Source of the DNA: Clostridium weizhouense
GTDB taxonomy: Bacteria; Bacillota; Clostridia; Clostridiales; Clostridiaceae
Assembly: GCF_019431045.1 (NCBI RefSeq)
Contig: NZ_JAHXPT010000004.1
Coordinates: 1-64,000 of the forward strand
Reading direction: 5' to 3'
DNA: 64,000 bases
Shown here: positions 26,054 through 34,996 of the stretch, piece by piece
Layout: the number at the start of each line of letters is the position of its first letter
Numbering within the stretch: the stretch's first letter is position 1
The notes under the pieces: model-generated
The model's database searches: none
What the model was told of the DNA's origin: nothing
The model's input: the letters and a program-made list of their open reading frames with translations, nothing else
Program-made: the position numbers and the translations under genes

Positions 26054-26479
26054 TTAAGCACTATATCCGCCTTCAATTGTAACTTGAGTTAGCTTGTCTT
26101 TCTTTTGTCTAACTACAAGTGTAAATGTACCAATACCTTCAGTATCACCAAAGTTTTCTTTGTAATCTACAACGAAAGCATTAGGATAAGTAATCTTTCT
26201 TATAATTTGATCAGCTGAAATAACTTCTACTGTTAACTTTCTATAACAATCAGCTTTTTCTGCTGGCACTAAAGACCAAAGTCCCATTTGTCTTGTGCTA
26301 TCAAATGGATCTCCATCTACAGCTGTTAATATTTTTCCTGTTATAGTCATTGTGCTTCCTACGTCTTTTGAACGTGCATTAGCATCTTTTGGTGTATCTG
26401 TTGTAAACTTTACTGTTTCAACACTTTCAATACTTAAATCAATTGTTTCTGCGCCTTCAATTTTTACTCTAAATCCCAT
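26054..26479 (-). CDS. Tube-like (Hcp-analogue) protein, second paralog
   Basis: The 141-residue product begins MGFRVKIEGAETIDLSIESVE and is about half identical by eye to the preceding 142-residue protein. Family features are the NAFVVDYKE block and a terminal RQKKDK...EGGYS strand. The beta-rich composition and size match Hcp or phage tail-tube proteins, and the gene lies after a sheath-like gene. Function as a tube is inferred from context, not from a motif. I recall related Lachnospiraceae proteins with misleading protease names; no protease motif is present. Confidence 0.75.
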   Translation of the reverse strand: MGFRVKIEGAETIDLSIESVETVKFTTDTPKDANARSKDVGSTMTITGKILTAVDGDPFDSTRQMGLWSLVPAEKADCYRKLTVEVISADQIIRKITYPNAFVVDYKENFGDTEGIGTFTLVVRQKKDKLTQVTIEGGYSA

Positions 26480-26492
26480 TTTTTAATTCCTC

Positions 26493-26921
26493 CTATTCTT
26501 GTCCAAATCCACCTTCAAATTTTACAAGTGCAGTTTTGTCTTTCTTTTGTTTTGCACATAATGTGAAAGTACCAATACCCTCACAGTCACCAAAACTTTC
26601 TTCATAATCTACAACAAATGCATTAGGTAATGTTATTTGTCTTACAACTTGTGATGCTGAAATAACATCTACCTTTATGCTTCTGTAACAATCAGCTTTT
26701 TCTGCTGGTACAAGAGACCATTGTGCTAATTTCATAGTACTATCAGCAGCCTCTCCTCCTACTGGAGTTAATATTTTTCCTGTAATAACTAGTGTTGTAC
26801 CTTGGTCTGTAGAACGGGCATTTGAATCATCTGGTGTATCAGTTTTAAATTCTACTGTTTCAACACTTTCAATGCTTAAATCAATAGTTTCTGCACCTTC
26901 AACTTTTACTTTAAATCCCAT
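26493..26921 (-). CDS. Tube-like (Hcp-analogue) protein, first paralog
   Basis: The 142-residue product starts MGFKVKVEGAETIDLSIE and carries the NAFVVDYEE and AKQKKDK blocks of the same family. It lies 65 bases after the sheath-like gene and 13 before its paralog. Two non-identical tube genes occur in several contractile systems, where one forms the long tube and the other an end or adaptor ring. The C terminus ends GGFGQE, different from the GGYSA of the second copy. No signal peptide or membrane segment is visible. Confidence 0.75.
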   Translation of the reverse strand: MGFKVKVEGAETIDLSIESVETVEFKTDTPDDSNARSTDQGTTLVITGKILTPVGGEAADSTMKLAQWSLVPAEKADCYRSIKVDVISASQVVRQITLPNAFVVDYEESFGDCEGIGTFTLCAKQKKDKTALVKFEGGFGQE

Positions 26922-26986
26922 TTTGTCATCTCCCTTTTTATAATTTTTTTATAATTAAAATAGATATTTATTAATATCTATTAGAA

Positions 26987-29152
26987 TTAGCTAGCTTCAC
27001 TTCTAGTAATTTCAACTTCAAGATTTTTAATATTTCCATTAAATACAAGATCAATATTACATGTTCCACTCTTATCATTTATAACAAAGTTTATGTCATC
27101 TCCATCTTGTATTATTGCATTAATGAATTCTTTATTATTCATCCATTTGCTCTTAACGCTACTTGGATTATTACTAAAGAATTTAACTATATTATCTTCT
27201 TTAAAATCATTTGTATAGAATCTTAGCATTCTTTCTATATAAGTTGTAACTAAAGTCTTATACATTGATTCAAAATCATTTTCAGTTGCTTGAAGGCTTC
27301 TTGCCTTATAAACTGTAATTTGTTTTATATCTTTACCTTGAAATTTAGCATTTTCTGATGAGAATACAAATCCAAAGTTCTTTCTATTTATTGAATTTTT
27401 GATTTCATTAGTAAATCCTGATATTTCTTTTGCTAAAGTTGAAGTAACTCTTAATGAATTATCTCCAGATTCAATATCAAATCTTACTCCTGGATAATCA
27501 AAAAATACATTACCATAATATTCTTTTAAGTATTCTGGACATTGATATGATGCAACTATTCCAGCTGCAATATATGAACTTCCAATATATACTCCTTCAA
27601 TCCATAATTTAAATAAATCTTCTTTTGCTTTTGATAATTCTGCATTTCCTTCATCTGTCATAAGCATTTTACTATCAAGTATTACACCTGATTTTTCCTT
27701 TGGAATTATCGTAAAGTTTGGAACACATGGAATGGCGAATTCGCTGTATGTTTGTCTCATAAGAGGGGCACATCTATCCATAAATTTGTCTATTCCTGCT
27801 GTTGCTACATGATTGAATGTAGTATCTTCTCTTGCTTCAAAGCTGAAGAAAATTTGAACTCTATATTTTTGAACTGTATTAAGAAGTAAAGATAGGTTTT
27901 CCATAGTATTACATTCTGTTTTTTCAACTTTTTTGTTTCCCTTAAATCTTTCTCTCTTAGCTCCACTTTTGTTTTGTCCTTCTAATTCAATTGATGGAAC
28001 TATTCCAAACCAAATTGTATTATCAAAATCATTTTTATCATTTACAGTACTTAAATATGCTTCAAGCCTTGGTAAATTAGCTGAATTTACTAGTCTGTCA
28101 AGTTTATTGTTTGTAACAAGTAATGTTGGTCTCATTCCTTTATTTTTTGTTTTATATTGATCAAAGAACATTTTTACACCAACAATTTTTTCTATTAATG
28201 GTTTAACAGTTTTTATAAAATCATCTTTAGAATTTTTATAGAATTCAAGATATGTATTATAATTTTCTACTTCACGTTCTACATCTATTTGGCTTTCCAT
28301 TGTAGATGCAAGTGGGCAAAAAGTTCTAACTACTAAACTCTTTACATAATCAGATTTTGTTTCATTAACTTCATCATAATCATCTTCAAAAGCTTCAATT
28401 AATCCTACATTAGCATTATCATCTATTGCAATTAATGATTTTTCTTCACTCTTAGGAGCTTCAAGAACTTTAAGTTCACCATCTTCTCCCATACTTAATA
28501 CACCTATTTTTAATGCTTCTCCACCATTTTGACTTTCATCTTTTCCTAATAACAATCTTGTTTTTATATCTTCAATAGCTAATGGAAGCATAGCCATTAT
28601 ATTATTATAATTTTCACTAGCATTTTCAAATAAATTATTTAATTTATCTCCTAAATCTAATTTACTTGGATTTTCATCATCTAATTCATCATATTTGCTA
28701 TATAAATATTGTATTTCTTTTCTTGATTGTCTTATATCATCCATTACTTTTTTTGGAGAAATCATATCTAATAAATTTTCAAATTTAAAATCTACATTAG
28801 CTATTCCTTGAGCACTTTTTGTATCTATTAAAGTGAATAGCATTTTTAGAAAATCATTTGATTGATTTATTGGTATTTCTGTCACAAAATTATCTGAAAG
28901 ATTTTCAGGTTTTTTTAATGTGTACATTACCTTTTGGTTTGTTGCATTATAAAACGAATATACAACTGGTGAGAATTTATCTAAAAATTCATCAAAACTA
29001 CTTACTAAAAAATTTTCATTAATTTCTTTTATCTGATCATCATTTAAGCTAGTTAAGCCTTTAGTATCTCCAATTACAGAAATCAAATCTAATCTTTCAG
29101 GATTTATTTCCTCAAATAATATTGTCCTATTCGTTTGTTGGATAACATCCAT
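26987..29152 (-). CDS. Sheath-like contractile protein (TssB/TssC-type in one chain)
   Basis: The 721-residue product has a short N-terminal region with a helical linker (about 130-200), then a long C-terminal domain with WFGIVPSIELEG, FSFEARED, LFKLWIEGVYIGSSYIAAGIVA and a terminal beta strand (NGNIKNLEVEITRSE). These recall the large subunit of type VI sheaths (TssC/VipB) and phage sheaths. The size is near TssB plus TssC together, so one chain may serve both. Adjacent tube genes support the call. The start has GGGAGG upstream. It opens the locus. Confidence 0.7.
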   Translation of the reverse strand: MDVIQQTNRTILFEEINPERLDLISVIGDTKGLTSLNDDQIKEINENFLVSSFDEFLDKFSPVVYSFYNATNQKVMYTLKKPENLSDNFVTEIPINQSNDFLKMLFTLIDTKSAQGIANVDFKFENLLDMISPKKVMDDIRQSRKEIQYLYSKYDELDDENPSKLDLGDKLNNLFENASENYNNIMAMLPLAIEDIKTRLLLGKDESQNGGEALKIGVLSMGEDGELKVLEAPKSEEKSLIAIDDNANVGLIEAFEDDYDEVNETKSDYVKSLVVRTFCPLASTMESQIDVEREVENYNTYLEFYKNSKDDFIKTVKPLIEKIVGVKMFFDQYKTKNKGMRPTLLVTNNKLDRLVNSANLPRLEAYLSTVNDKNDFDNTIWFGIVPSIELEGQNKSGAKRERFKGNKKVEKTECNTMENLSLLLNTVQKYRVQIFFSFEAREDTTFNHVATAGIDKFMDRCAPLMRQTYSEFAIPCVPNFTIIPKEKSGVILDSKMLMTDEGNAELSKAKEDLFKLWIEGVYIGSSYIAAGIVASYQCPEYLKEYYGNVFFDYPGVRFDIESGDNSLRVTSTLAKEISGFTNEIKNSINRKNFGFVFSSENAKFQGKDIKQITVYKARSLQATENDFESMYKTLVTTYIERMLRFYTNDFKEDNIVKFFSNNPSSVKSKWMNNKEFINAIIQDGDDINFVINDKSGTCNIDLVFNGNIKNLEVEITRSEAS

Positions 29153-29520
29153 AATCTAATTTCCTCCCATATATTTTTATTTATTATTAGAGTATAAAGA
29201 GAGTTCTTTTAACCCTTATTAAACTATTTATAAAATTTTTAAATAACTAAATAATTCAATTATTTTAATATTGTCTAAAGCTTGTTTAATGCTTGTATTT
29301 TTGTTTTCGTACAATTTTTTCCTTACTTTACCTTTTATTGTTACTTTTTAGAATTTATTGAAAAAAAGGTATTCATTTTATCAATTTGTTATTTTTTTCT
29401 TCAATTTACTGTAATATTTTTGTTATAGTGTTAATTAACAAAAATGTATTTTTTTATGATTTTATTATTAATTGTATAAAATCTACTTAATAATATCGTT
29501 ATTTTTTATAATTAATATAA
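29153..29520. other. Intergenic region upstream of the sheath gene
   Basis: No gene is visible in this AT-rich stretch. It should contain the promoter for the first unit of the injection locus. I find no clear -35/-10 pair with standard spacing on the minus strand, so no promoter is called. No operator or riboswitch pattern is recognised. Confidence 0.4.
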
Positions 29521-29560
29521 AAATAAATAAGGTGAATTTTTCTAAATTAAAATTCACCTT
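29521..29560. terminator. Bidirectional terminator-like hairpin
   Basis: AAATAAATAAGGTGAATTTT is followed, after a short loop, by its near-perfect complement. A/T runs lie on both sides, so it could end transcription from either direction. It separates the injection locus from the permease gene. Confidence 0.6.
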
Positions 29561-29861
29561 ATTTATTTAAATTTAGTTTTAAAAATTTATATAAATTTAG
29601 AGTAATTTTTCTTTTTATTTTTTATAAAAACATCATATAATTCCTAAATTTTATTTTTATCATTTCTACGTTTTATTTTTACAAAAACAAAAAAGTTATT
29701 CCTTAATATTAAATATAAAAACAATTTTAAATTTTGATTTAAACAATGATAAATTCCTTTTAAAGTAACCCATTTTTATAAAATAATTTCAAATAATAAT
29801 ATAAATCTACATAATAACCATTAAAAATTATATGTATTTTACAATTTATATAATTTTAAAG

Positions 29862-29889
29862 TTGCAAAATTTCTTATGGATGATATAAT
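29862..29889 (+). promoter_or_regulatory. Sigma-A promoter of the permease gene
   Basis: TTGCAA at 29862-29867 and TATAAT at 29884-29889 are 16 bases apart. The expected start of transcription is near 29896, which gives a leader of about 50 bases before the ATG at 29946. No purine riboswitch is visible upstream. Confidence 0.65.
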
Positions 29890-29945
29890 ATACTTGCACT
29901 TTTGTGCGGGTGGGTGAGGGAGCTTTTGAAAGTCAGGTTGAAAGG

Positions 29946-31238
29946 ATGAACAAATTTTTTAAACTAAAAGAACACAATTCTACAGTTAGGAGGGAAACTA
30001 TTGCCGCTTTAACATCATTTTTTGCAGCAGTATACATTATAATTGTCAATGCTAGTATACTAAGTGATTCAGGTATAGATCTTGAACCATTGATTATTTC
30101 TACTGTATTTGCTTCATTGATTGGATGTCTTTTGGCAGGTTTCATTAGTAACGCTCCTCTAATCATTATGCCCGGAATGGGAATCAATGCATTATTTACT
30201 TATACTATTGTAAATACTCTAGGTCTTACATTTTACGAAGGATTAGCCACAGTAATTGTTGCTGGTGTTTTATTTGTTATAATAACGCTTACACCACTTG
30301 CAAATACTATAACTGAATCTATTCCTAATAATTTAAAAGAAGCCATAACCGTAGGTATTGGACTTTTTATAACTCTTATAGGTTTAGGTAAATCAGGTCT
30401 TATAGTCTCTGATCCTTCTACAATATTAAAACTTGGAAATATTACAAGCCCTCAAGTTATTGCATTTTTTATTATCATGATTATAACTTTGATATTATTT
30501 ATCAAGAATGTACCAGGTGGATTTTTAATTTCAATTATTCTAGGTACAATTATATCTATATTTATGGGAATTGTAGATACAAGTAATCTTACTTTTTCTC
30601 TTCCAGATTTCGGAGCATATAAAAATATATTCTTTAATCCAGATTTTTCTGGAATAGCTAGTGTGAATTTTGGGATAGCTACATTCTCATTAACATTGGT
30701 ATTAATATTTGAAAATATAGGGCTATTACATGGCCAAGTCATTGGTTTATTAAATGCTCCTGAAAAAAATCCAAAAGCATTATCTGCTGTTGCATTTTCT
30801 GTTATTGCATATGGATTTCTTGGGACTAGTCCTCCAGTTTCTACTGTAGAAGGAGCTGCTGGAATAGCTGCTGGTGGAAAAACAGGATTAACTTCAATAA
30901 TAACTGGATTGCTATTTTTAGCTTCAATATTTTTTATACCATTTATATCAATAATTCCAAATGCAGCATTATCTCCAATACTTATTATTATTGGTTGCTT
31001 AATGTTTCAAAACTTAAAACATTTGAATTTTGATGATTTAACAGAGCTACTTCCAGCTTTTATAACAATAATTTTAATTCCATTAACTTATAGTATTGTA
31101 GATGGAATAGCCTTTGGGTTTATTTTATACCCTATATGTAAAATAGCTACTAATAAAAGAAAAGATATTTCTATTTGTATGTATATTATATCTTCAATTT
31201 TTCTTTTATATTTTTTAATCCAAGGATTTATTCATTAA
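29946..31238 (+). CDS. NCS2/AzgA-type purine permease
   Basis: The ATG at 29946 matches the family start (FFKLKEHNSTVRRETIAAL); a GTG at 29904 is in frame, and the ribosome site is not clear. The 430-residue product has about 12 membrane segments and the family blocks MPGMGINALFTYT, AITVGIGLF and TSPPVSTVEGAAGIAAGGKTG, typical of AzgA/PbuG-type adenine, guanine or hypoxanthine permeases. Proton-coupled uptake is known for the family. It is monocistronic, with its own promoter and terminator. Confidence 0.85.
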   Translation: MNKFFKLKEHNSTVRRETIAALTSFFAAVYIIIVNASILSDSGIDLEPLIISTVFASLIGCLLAGFISNAPLIIMPGMGINALFTYTIVNTLGLTFYEGLATVIVAGVLFVIITLTPLANTITESIPNNLKEAITVGIGLFITLIGLGKSGLIVSDPSTILKLGNITSPQVIAFFIIMIITLILFIKNVPGGFLISIILGTIISIFMGIVDTSNLTFSLPDFGAYKNIFFNPDFSGIASVNFGIATFSLTLVLIFENIGLLHGQVIGLLNAPEKNPKALSAVAFSVIAYGFLGTSPPVSTVEGAAGIAAGGKTGLTSIITGLLFLASIFFIPFISIIPNAALSPILIIIGCLMFQNLKHLNFDDLTELLPAFITIILIPLTYSIVDGIAFGFILYPICKIATNKRKDISICMYIISSIFLLYFLIQGFIH

Positions 31239-31305
31239 TTACAAGGCACATTAGAATAGATTAATAAATTAACTTTTTATTTTTTTGATTGTGTCTATAT
31301 AAAAG

Positions 31306-31342
31306 GAGTATATCAAAACATCTTTATGTATTTGATATACTC
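31306..31342 (+). terminator. Terminator after the permease gene
   Basis: GAGTATATCAAA at 31306-31317 pairs perfectly with its complement at 31331-31342 and is followed by ATCTCTTTATTTT. It lies 68 bases after the permease stop codon. Confidence 0.7.
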
Positions 31343-31366
31343 ATCTCTTTATTTTAAATAATTATT

Positions 31367-31511
31367 ATATTTTAAATGAATTTTTCTGTTATATGCCTTG
31401 AACTTGGTACTCCTTGAAAGTATAACAAATTCTAACCCTCAGTTTGAAATTAGTTTCATCTGAGACTAAAAACTTTGTTTATACTACAATACAAACTTTT
31501 GCTTAAAACAT
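31367..31511 (-). repeat. Dispersed repeat C with structured core
   Basis: On the minus strand it starts ATGTTTTAA (31511-31503) and contains ATTGTAGTATAA (31490-31479), both shared with the copies at 23.1 and 40.0 kb. The other end (ATATTTTAA at 31367-31375) matches the terminal repeat with one mismatch. Two internal hairpins are visible: CTCAG/CTGAG and GTTATA/TATAAC. No gene is present. Confidence 0.6.
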
Positions 31512-31583
31512 AACTTAAACATTGATTTTTTCAATTTGTATTTCTTAACAAATGCTATGTAGTATCAAAATTTATTCTTAGAG

Positions 31584-32189
31584 CTAATCAAACATTTTTT
31601 CTCCTAATTTTGCAAAACTTTGTAATACTAAAAAGCATTTTACATCTATTTTTTTATCACTTTTTACAAACTCTCTTGCTTCCTCTTGGGATATAAACAT
31701 AGCTTCAATATCCTCATCCTCTTCAAGATATTCTTTTGAAAAATCCCCTTCACAAGTGCAATATACAAATGCTAAAGCTTCATCTGTCATTCCAGGAGAA
31801 ATATATAATTTTTCTTTACTATTTTCTTTAATTTCTAACATTGTAAGTCCTGTTTCTTCTTTAAGTTCTCTACTAACAGTAGTCTTTATATCCTCTCCTG
31901 GATCAACAAGCCCTGCTACCAATTCATAAACATAATCATTTATAGGAACTCTATATTGTTTTATTACAACTAGTTTCTTTAATTGTTTATGAAAAGCAAC
32001 TATAACTACTCCATCAATATTATCATTTTTCCTATTAAAATAAGTATCCTTTAATACTTCTTCACTTTTTCTCGATGCAATAATCCAATTTTTAAGATTA
32101 CCCATTTTATTTTTATACTTAACATTATATAGATTTAAAAATTTAGTATTAGCTATTTTTTTTAATTTAATTATTCTATTTTCTTTCAT
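31584..32189 (-). CDS. Nudix hydrolase, ADP-ribose pyrophosphatase type
   Basis: The 201-residue product carries a full Nudix box, G-x5-E-x7-REL-x-EE-x-GL, at about residues 95-117. The flanking ELVAGLVDPGE and ISPGMTDEALAFVY elements are typical of ADP-ribose pyrophosphatases, which cleave ADP-ribose to AMP and ribose 5-phosphate. It is monocistronic and cytosolic. The exact substrate cannot be read from the sequence. Confidence 0.85.
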   Translation of the reverse strand: MKENRIIKLKKIANTKFLNLYNVKYKNKMGNLKNWIIASRKSEEVLKDTYFNRKNDNIDGVVIVAFHKQLKKLVVIKQYRVPINDYVYELVAGLVDPGEDIKTTVSRELKEETGLTMLEIKENSKEKLYISPGMTDEALAFVYCTCEGDFSKEYLEEDEDIEAMFISQEEAREFVKSDKKIDVKCFLVLQSFAKLGEKMFD

Positions 32190-32396
32190 ACTTTCTCTCC
32201 CTTTGTATTTTGCTTATAAATTATAATAAAAGAATTGCTAAATCAAAATATATAAAGCTGTCCACATTCTCATTTATCTGCCCTTTTAATACATACAGAA
32301 TTAATATAGTATACAAATATATTTTATCTTTTATTCCATAATTTATATATATTAAATTATACTACTCTTTCTTCCTTATGATAATATATAAATAAC

Positions 32397-32633
32397 CTAC
32401 TCCCATTCAATTACTAATATTTTTAGCTCACCTTCTTTAATAGATACCTTATATCCACTATTCATAAGCCAGGTTGCTAATTCTGTAACCATTTTATTTT
32501 TTATTTCATCATTTTCATTTATTGCAAAAACAGCTGAAACCTTATTTACTCCTGCTTTTTTCCCTTTTTGTATATTTTCTAATATTACTTTTTTATTTTC
32601 ACTAAATTTTCTATCATATTGTTCTAAATTCAT
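32397..32633 (-). CDS. Unrecognised 78-aa protein
   Basis: The ATG at 32633 has a strong AGGAGAGGG ribosome site; upstream in-frame starts lack one. The product is small, charged and without membrane segments. Two halves are apparent: a helical N terminus (MNLEQYDRKFSENKKVIL) and a C-terminal alpha/beta part. I recognise no family. It sits alone between the Nudix gene and a divergent small gene. Confidence 0.65.
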   Translation of the reverse strand: MNLEQYDRKFSENKKVILENIQKGKKAGVNKVSAVFAINENDEIKNKMVTELATWLMNSGYKVSIKEGELKILVIEWE

Positions 32634-32801
32634 ATAACCCTCTCCTAAAACATAGTATACCCATATAATTTTATGATAATATTTCATAAATATTACCTTT
32701 CTAAGTAAATTGGTTATAGATTTAATTTATATTATTTTTAATACTATAATTTCAATACTTGGTAACACTAAAACTATTATAAGAAAGGAGTATTTTTTAA
32801 T

Positions 32802-32981
32802 ATGGATAAAACACAAAAAATTATTGATTCATTACATGTTCAACAAAAGTCTTGTACAAATTGTGCTAAGCCTTCAAAAGAACCTAATGATGGATATTTT
32901 ATTGAGAAAGATCATAATGACAGTTTTAGTTCTGAAGGAACTACTAGATATGGTGAAGAACAAGATGCTGATGACCTATAA
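32802..32981 (+). CDS. 59-aa small acidic protein with a CxxC pair
   Basis: An AAAGGAG ribosome site lies 11 bases before the ATG at 32802, and a strong terminator follows 7 bases after the stop, so this is a real short gene. The product MDKTQKIIDSLHVQQKS has a C-T-N-C pair at residues 18-21 and an acidic C terminus (GEEQDADDL). It has no membrane segment. A one-zinc or redox role is possible, but the family is not recognised. Confidence 0.7.
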   Translation: MDKTQKIIDSLHVQQKSCTNCAKPSKEPNDGYFIEKDHNDSFSSEGTTRYGEEQDADDL

Positions 32982-32987
32982 TAAAAA

Positions 32988-33022
32988 AGTGTCTCCTTTT
33001 AAAATTCTTTAAAAGGGACACT
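32988..33022 (+). terminator. Terminator of the 59-aa gene
   Basis: AGTGTC...CCTTTTAAA pairs with TTTAAAAGG...GACACT across a 4-base loop, followed by CTCTTTTC. It lies directly after the short gene. Confidence 0.75.
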
Positions 33023-33217
33023 CTCTTTTCTATTAATATTAACAAATTCTATTAAAGATATCTTTATTCAATTTAAATTGTTCCTTCTTATATTTACTAT
33101 GTTTTTAACTATCACTTTTTTATAAACTATATAAAAGAAAATAGTAAACAAATATACTATAATCTATTTATGCATGGTTTTTATTTTTATATATTTTTCA
33201 ACAGACCATTTTTAATA

Positions 33218-33682
33218 TTATTTTAATGTATTAATTAAATTAGCCATTTCTATAGCTGATACTGCACAATCATATCCTTTATTTCCTGCTTTAGTTCCTG
33301 CTCTTTCAATAGCTTGTTCTATAGTATTAGTTGTAAGTATTCCAAACATCACTGGTTTTTCTGCTTCTAGTGAAACACTAGCTATACCTTTTGATACTTC
33401 CGCACAAACATAATCATAATGTGATGTAGAACCTTTTATTACTGCACCTAAGCATATTACTCCATCATATTTGGGATTTTTCGCCATCTTTTTAGCTATT
33501 AATGGAATTTCAAATGCACCCGGTACCCAAGCTATATCTATATCTTCTTCATTAACTCCATGTCTTTTAAGACCATCTAATGCACCATCTAAAAGTTTAC
33601 TTCCTATAAATTCATTAAATCTTCCCACTATTATTCCAAATTTCAATCCTTCTGCAACTAATTTTCCTTCAAATGTATTCAT
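33218..33682 (-). CDS. ribH: 6,7-dimethyl-8-ribityllumazine synthase
   Basis: The 154-residue product has the lumazine synthase blocks [35 protein letters not shown] (with the catalytic His), and [12 protein letters not shown]. It condenses 5-amino-6-ribitylaminouracil with dihydroxybutanone phosphate to form the lumazine precursor of riboflavin, usually as a 60-mer. It is the last gene of the rib operon, 91 bases after ribBA. Full length compared with family members of 150-160 residues. Confidence 0.95.
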   Translation of the reverse strand: MNTFEGKLVAEGLKFGIIVGRFNEFIGSKLLDGALDGLKRHGVNEEDIDIAWVPGAFEIPLIAKKMAKNPKYDGVICLGAVIKGSTSHYDYVCAEVSKGIASVSLEAEKPVMFGILTTNTIEQAIERAGTKAGNKGYDCAVSAIEMANLINTLK

Positions 33683-33773
33683 TTTTTATTCCTCCAATTT
33701 ATAATACTTTTAATTATTTATAATTTATTTATATGTTTTAAAATATCAACGTTCACTTAAAATATAGTTAAAT

Positions 33774-34967
33774 TTATATATTTAATAAATGATTCATTCT
33801 TTCTTTTTTAGTTTTTAAATAAAATTCATCACTTTTATTTAATGGCATTTCAACTGGAACTCTCTCTACAACATTAATTCCGTTTTCTTTAAGTCCTTCT
33901 ATCTTTTCAGGATTATTAGTAATTAATCTTATCTTATTTACGCCTAAATTCTTTAGCATATCAGAACTTGCTTTATAATCTCTTAAATCTGGTGCAAATC
34001 CTAATGCTAAGTTTGCATCTACTGTATCTAATCCTTCATCTTGAAGTGAATATGCCTTTAATTTATTTAAAAGTCCTATTCCTCTTCCTTCTTGCTTCAT
34101 GTATAAAAGTATTCCTCTTCCTTTATTAGCTATCATTTTCATAGAAGCCTCATATTGTTCTCCACAGTCACACTTTCTTGAGCCTAAACTATCTCCAGTT
34201 AAACATTCTGAATGTACTCTAACTAAAACTGGTTCTTCTTTTGTTATATCCCCTTTAATTAAAGCTAAATGACATTTTTCTGTCCCTTTTTCTTTAAATG
34301 CTACTACTTTAAAATCCCCAAATTTAGTTGGAAGATTTGCTTCAACTTCTTTTTTTACAACACTTTCATTCTCTAATCTATATTTTACTAAAGATTCTAT
34401 AGTTAAAATTTTAATATCATGCTCTTTTGAAAATTCAATTAAATCGTCTCTTCGTGCCATTGTTCCATCATCTTTTATTATTTCACATATTGCAGCAGCG
34501 CCCTTAAATCCTGCAAGTTTTGATAAATCTACTGAAGCTTCTGTATGACCTATTCTTTCAAGTACCCCTCTTTTTTTCGCAATAAGTGGAAATACATGAC
34601 CAGGTCTTCTAAAATCATTCAGATTATTACTTTCTACTAATTTATTTATTGTATGCGCCCTCTCAAATGCTGAAATTCCAGTTGTTGTATCTATATAATC
34701 AACAGATACTGTAAATGCTGTTTCATGATTATCTGTATTCTTTTCTACCATCGGATTTAATCCTAATTTAATAGCTATCTCCTCCTCTACTGGTGCACAT
34801 AAAAGCCCTTTTGCATATTTAATCATGAAATTTATATTTTCTCCTGTAGCTTTTTCTGCTGGAATTACTAAATCACCTTCGTTTTCTCTACCTTCATCAT
34901 CAACAATGATTACCATCTTGCCTTCTTTAAAGTCCTTTATACATTCTTCTACACTACTAAATTTCAA
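33774..34967 (-). CDS. ribBA: Bifunctional DHBP synthase / GTP cyclohydrolase II
   Basis: I chose the TTG at 34967 because GAGGTG lies 6 bases upstream and the product then starts MKFSSVEECI; the GTG at 34976 overlaps that site. Residues 1-200 are DHBP synthase (VDDEGRENEGDLV, RRPGHVFPLIA), and 205-397 are GTP cyclohydrolase II with the zinc ligands in CLTGDSLGSRKCDCGEQ and the RGIGLLNK block. It makes the two precursors from ribulose 5-phosphate and GTP. Third gene of the operon. Confidence 0.95.
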   Translation of the reverse strand: MKFSSVEECIKDFKEGKMVIIVDDEGRENEGDLVIPAEKATGENINFMIKYAKGLLCAPVEEEIAIKLGLNPMVEKNTDNHETAFTVSVDYIDTTTGISAFERAHTINKLVESNNLNDFRRPGHVFPLIAKKRGVLERIGHTEASVDLSKLAGFKGAAAICEIIKDDGTMARRDDLIEFSKEHDIKILTIESLVKYRLENESVVKKEVEANLPTKFGDFKVVAFKEKGTEKCHLALIKGDITKEEPVLVRVHSECLTGDSLGSRKCDCGEQYEASMKMIANKGRGILLYMKQEGRGIGLLNKLKAYSLQDEGLDTVDANLALGFAPDLRDYKASSDMLKNLGVNKIRLITNNPEKIEGLKENGINVVERVPVEMPLNKSDEFYLKTKKERMNHLLNI

Positions 34968-34996
34968 TTTTATCACCTCATAAAAATATTTTTTAT

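Noticed and set aside
26054-26921. Protease name for the tube-like proteins
   Set aside because: I recall related proteins carrying a protease label, but no catalytic motif or membrane segment is present; size and neighbours fit a tube.
29700-29945. Purine riboswitch before the permease gene
   Set aside because: The conserved purine aptamer loops are not found; only a promoter and a short leader are visible.
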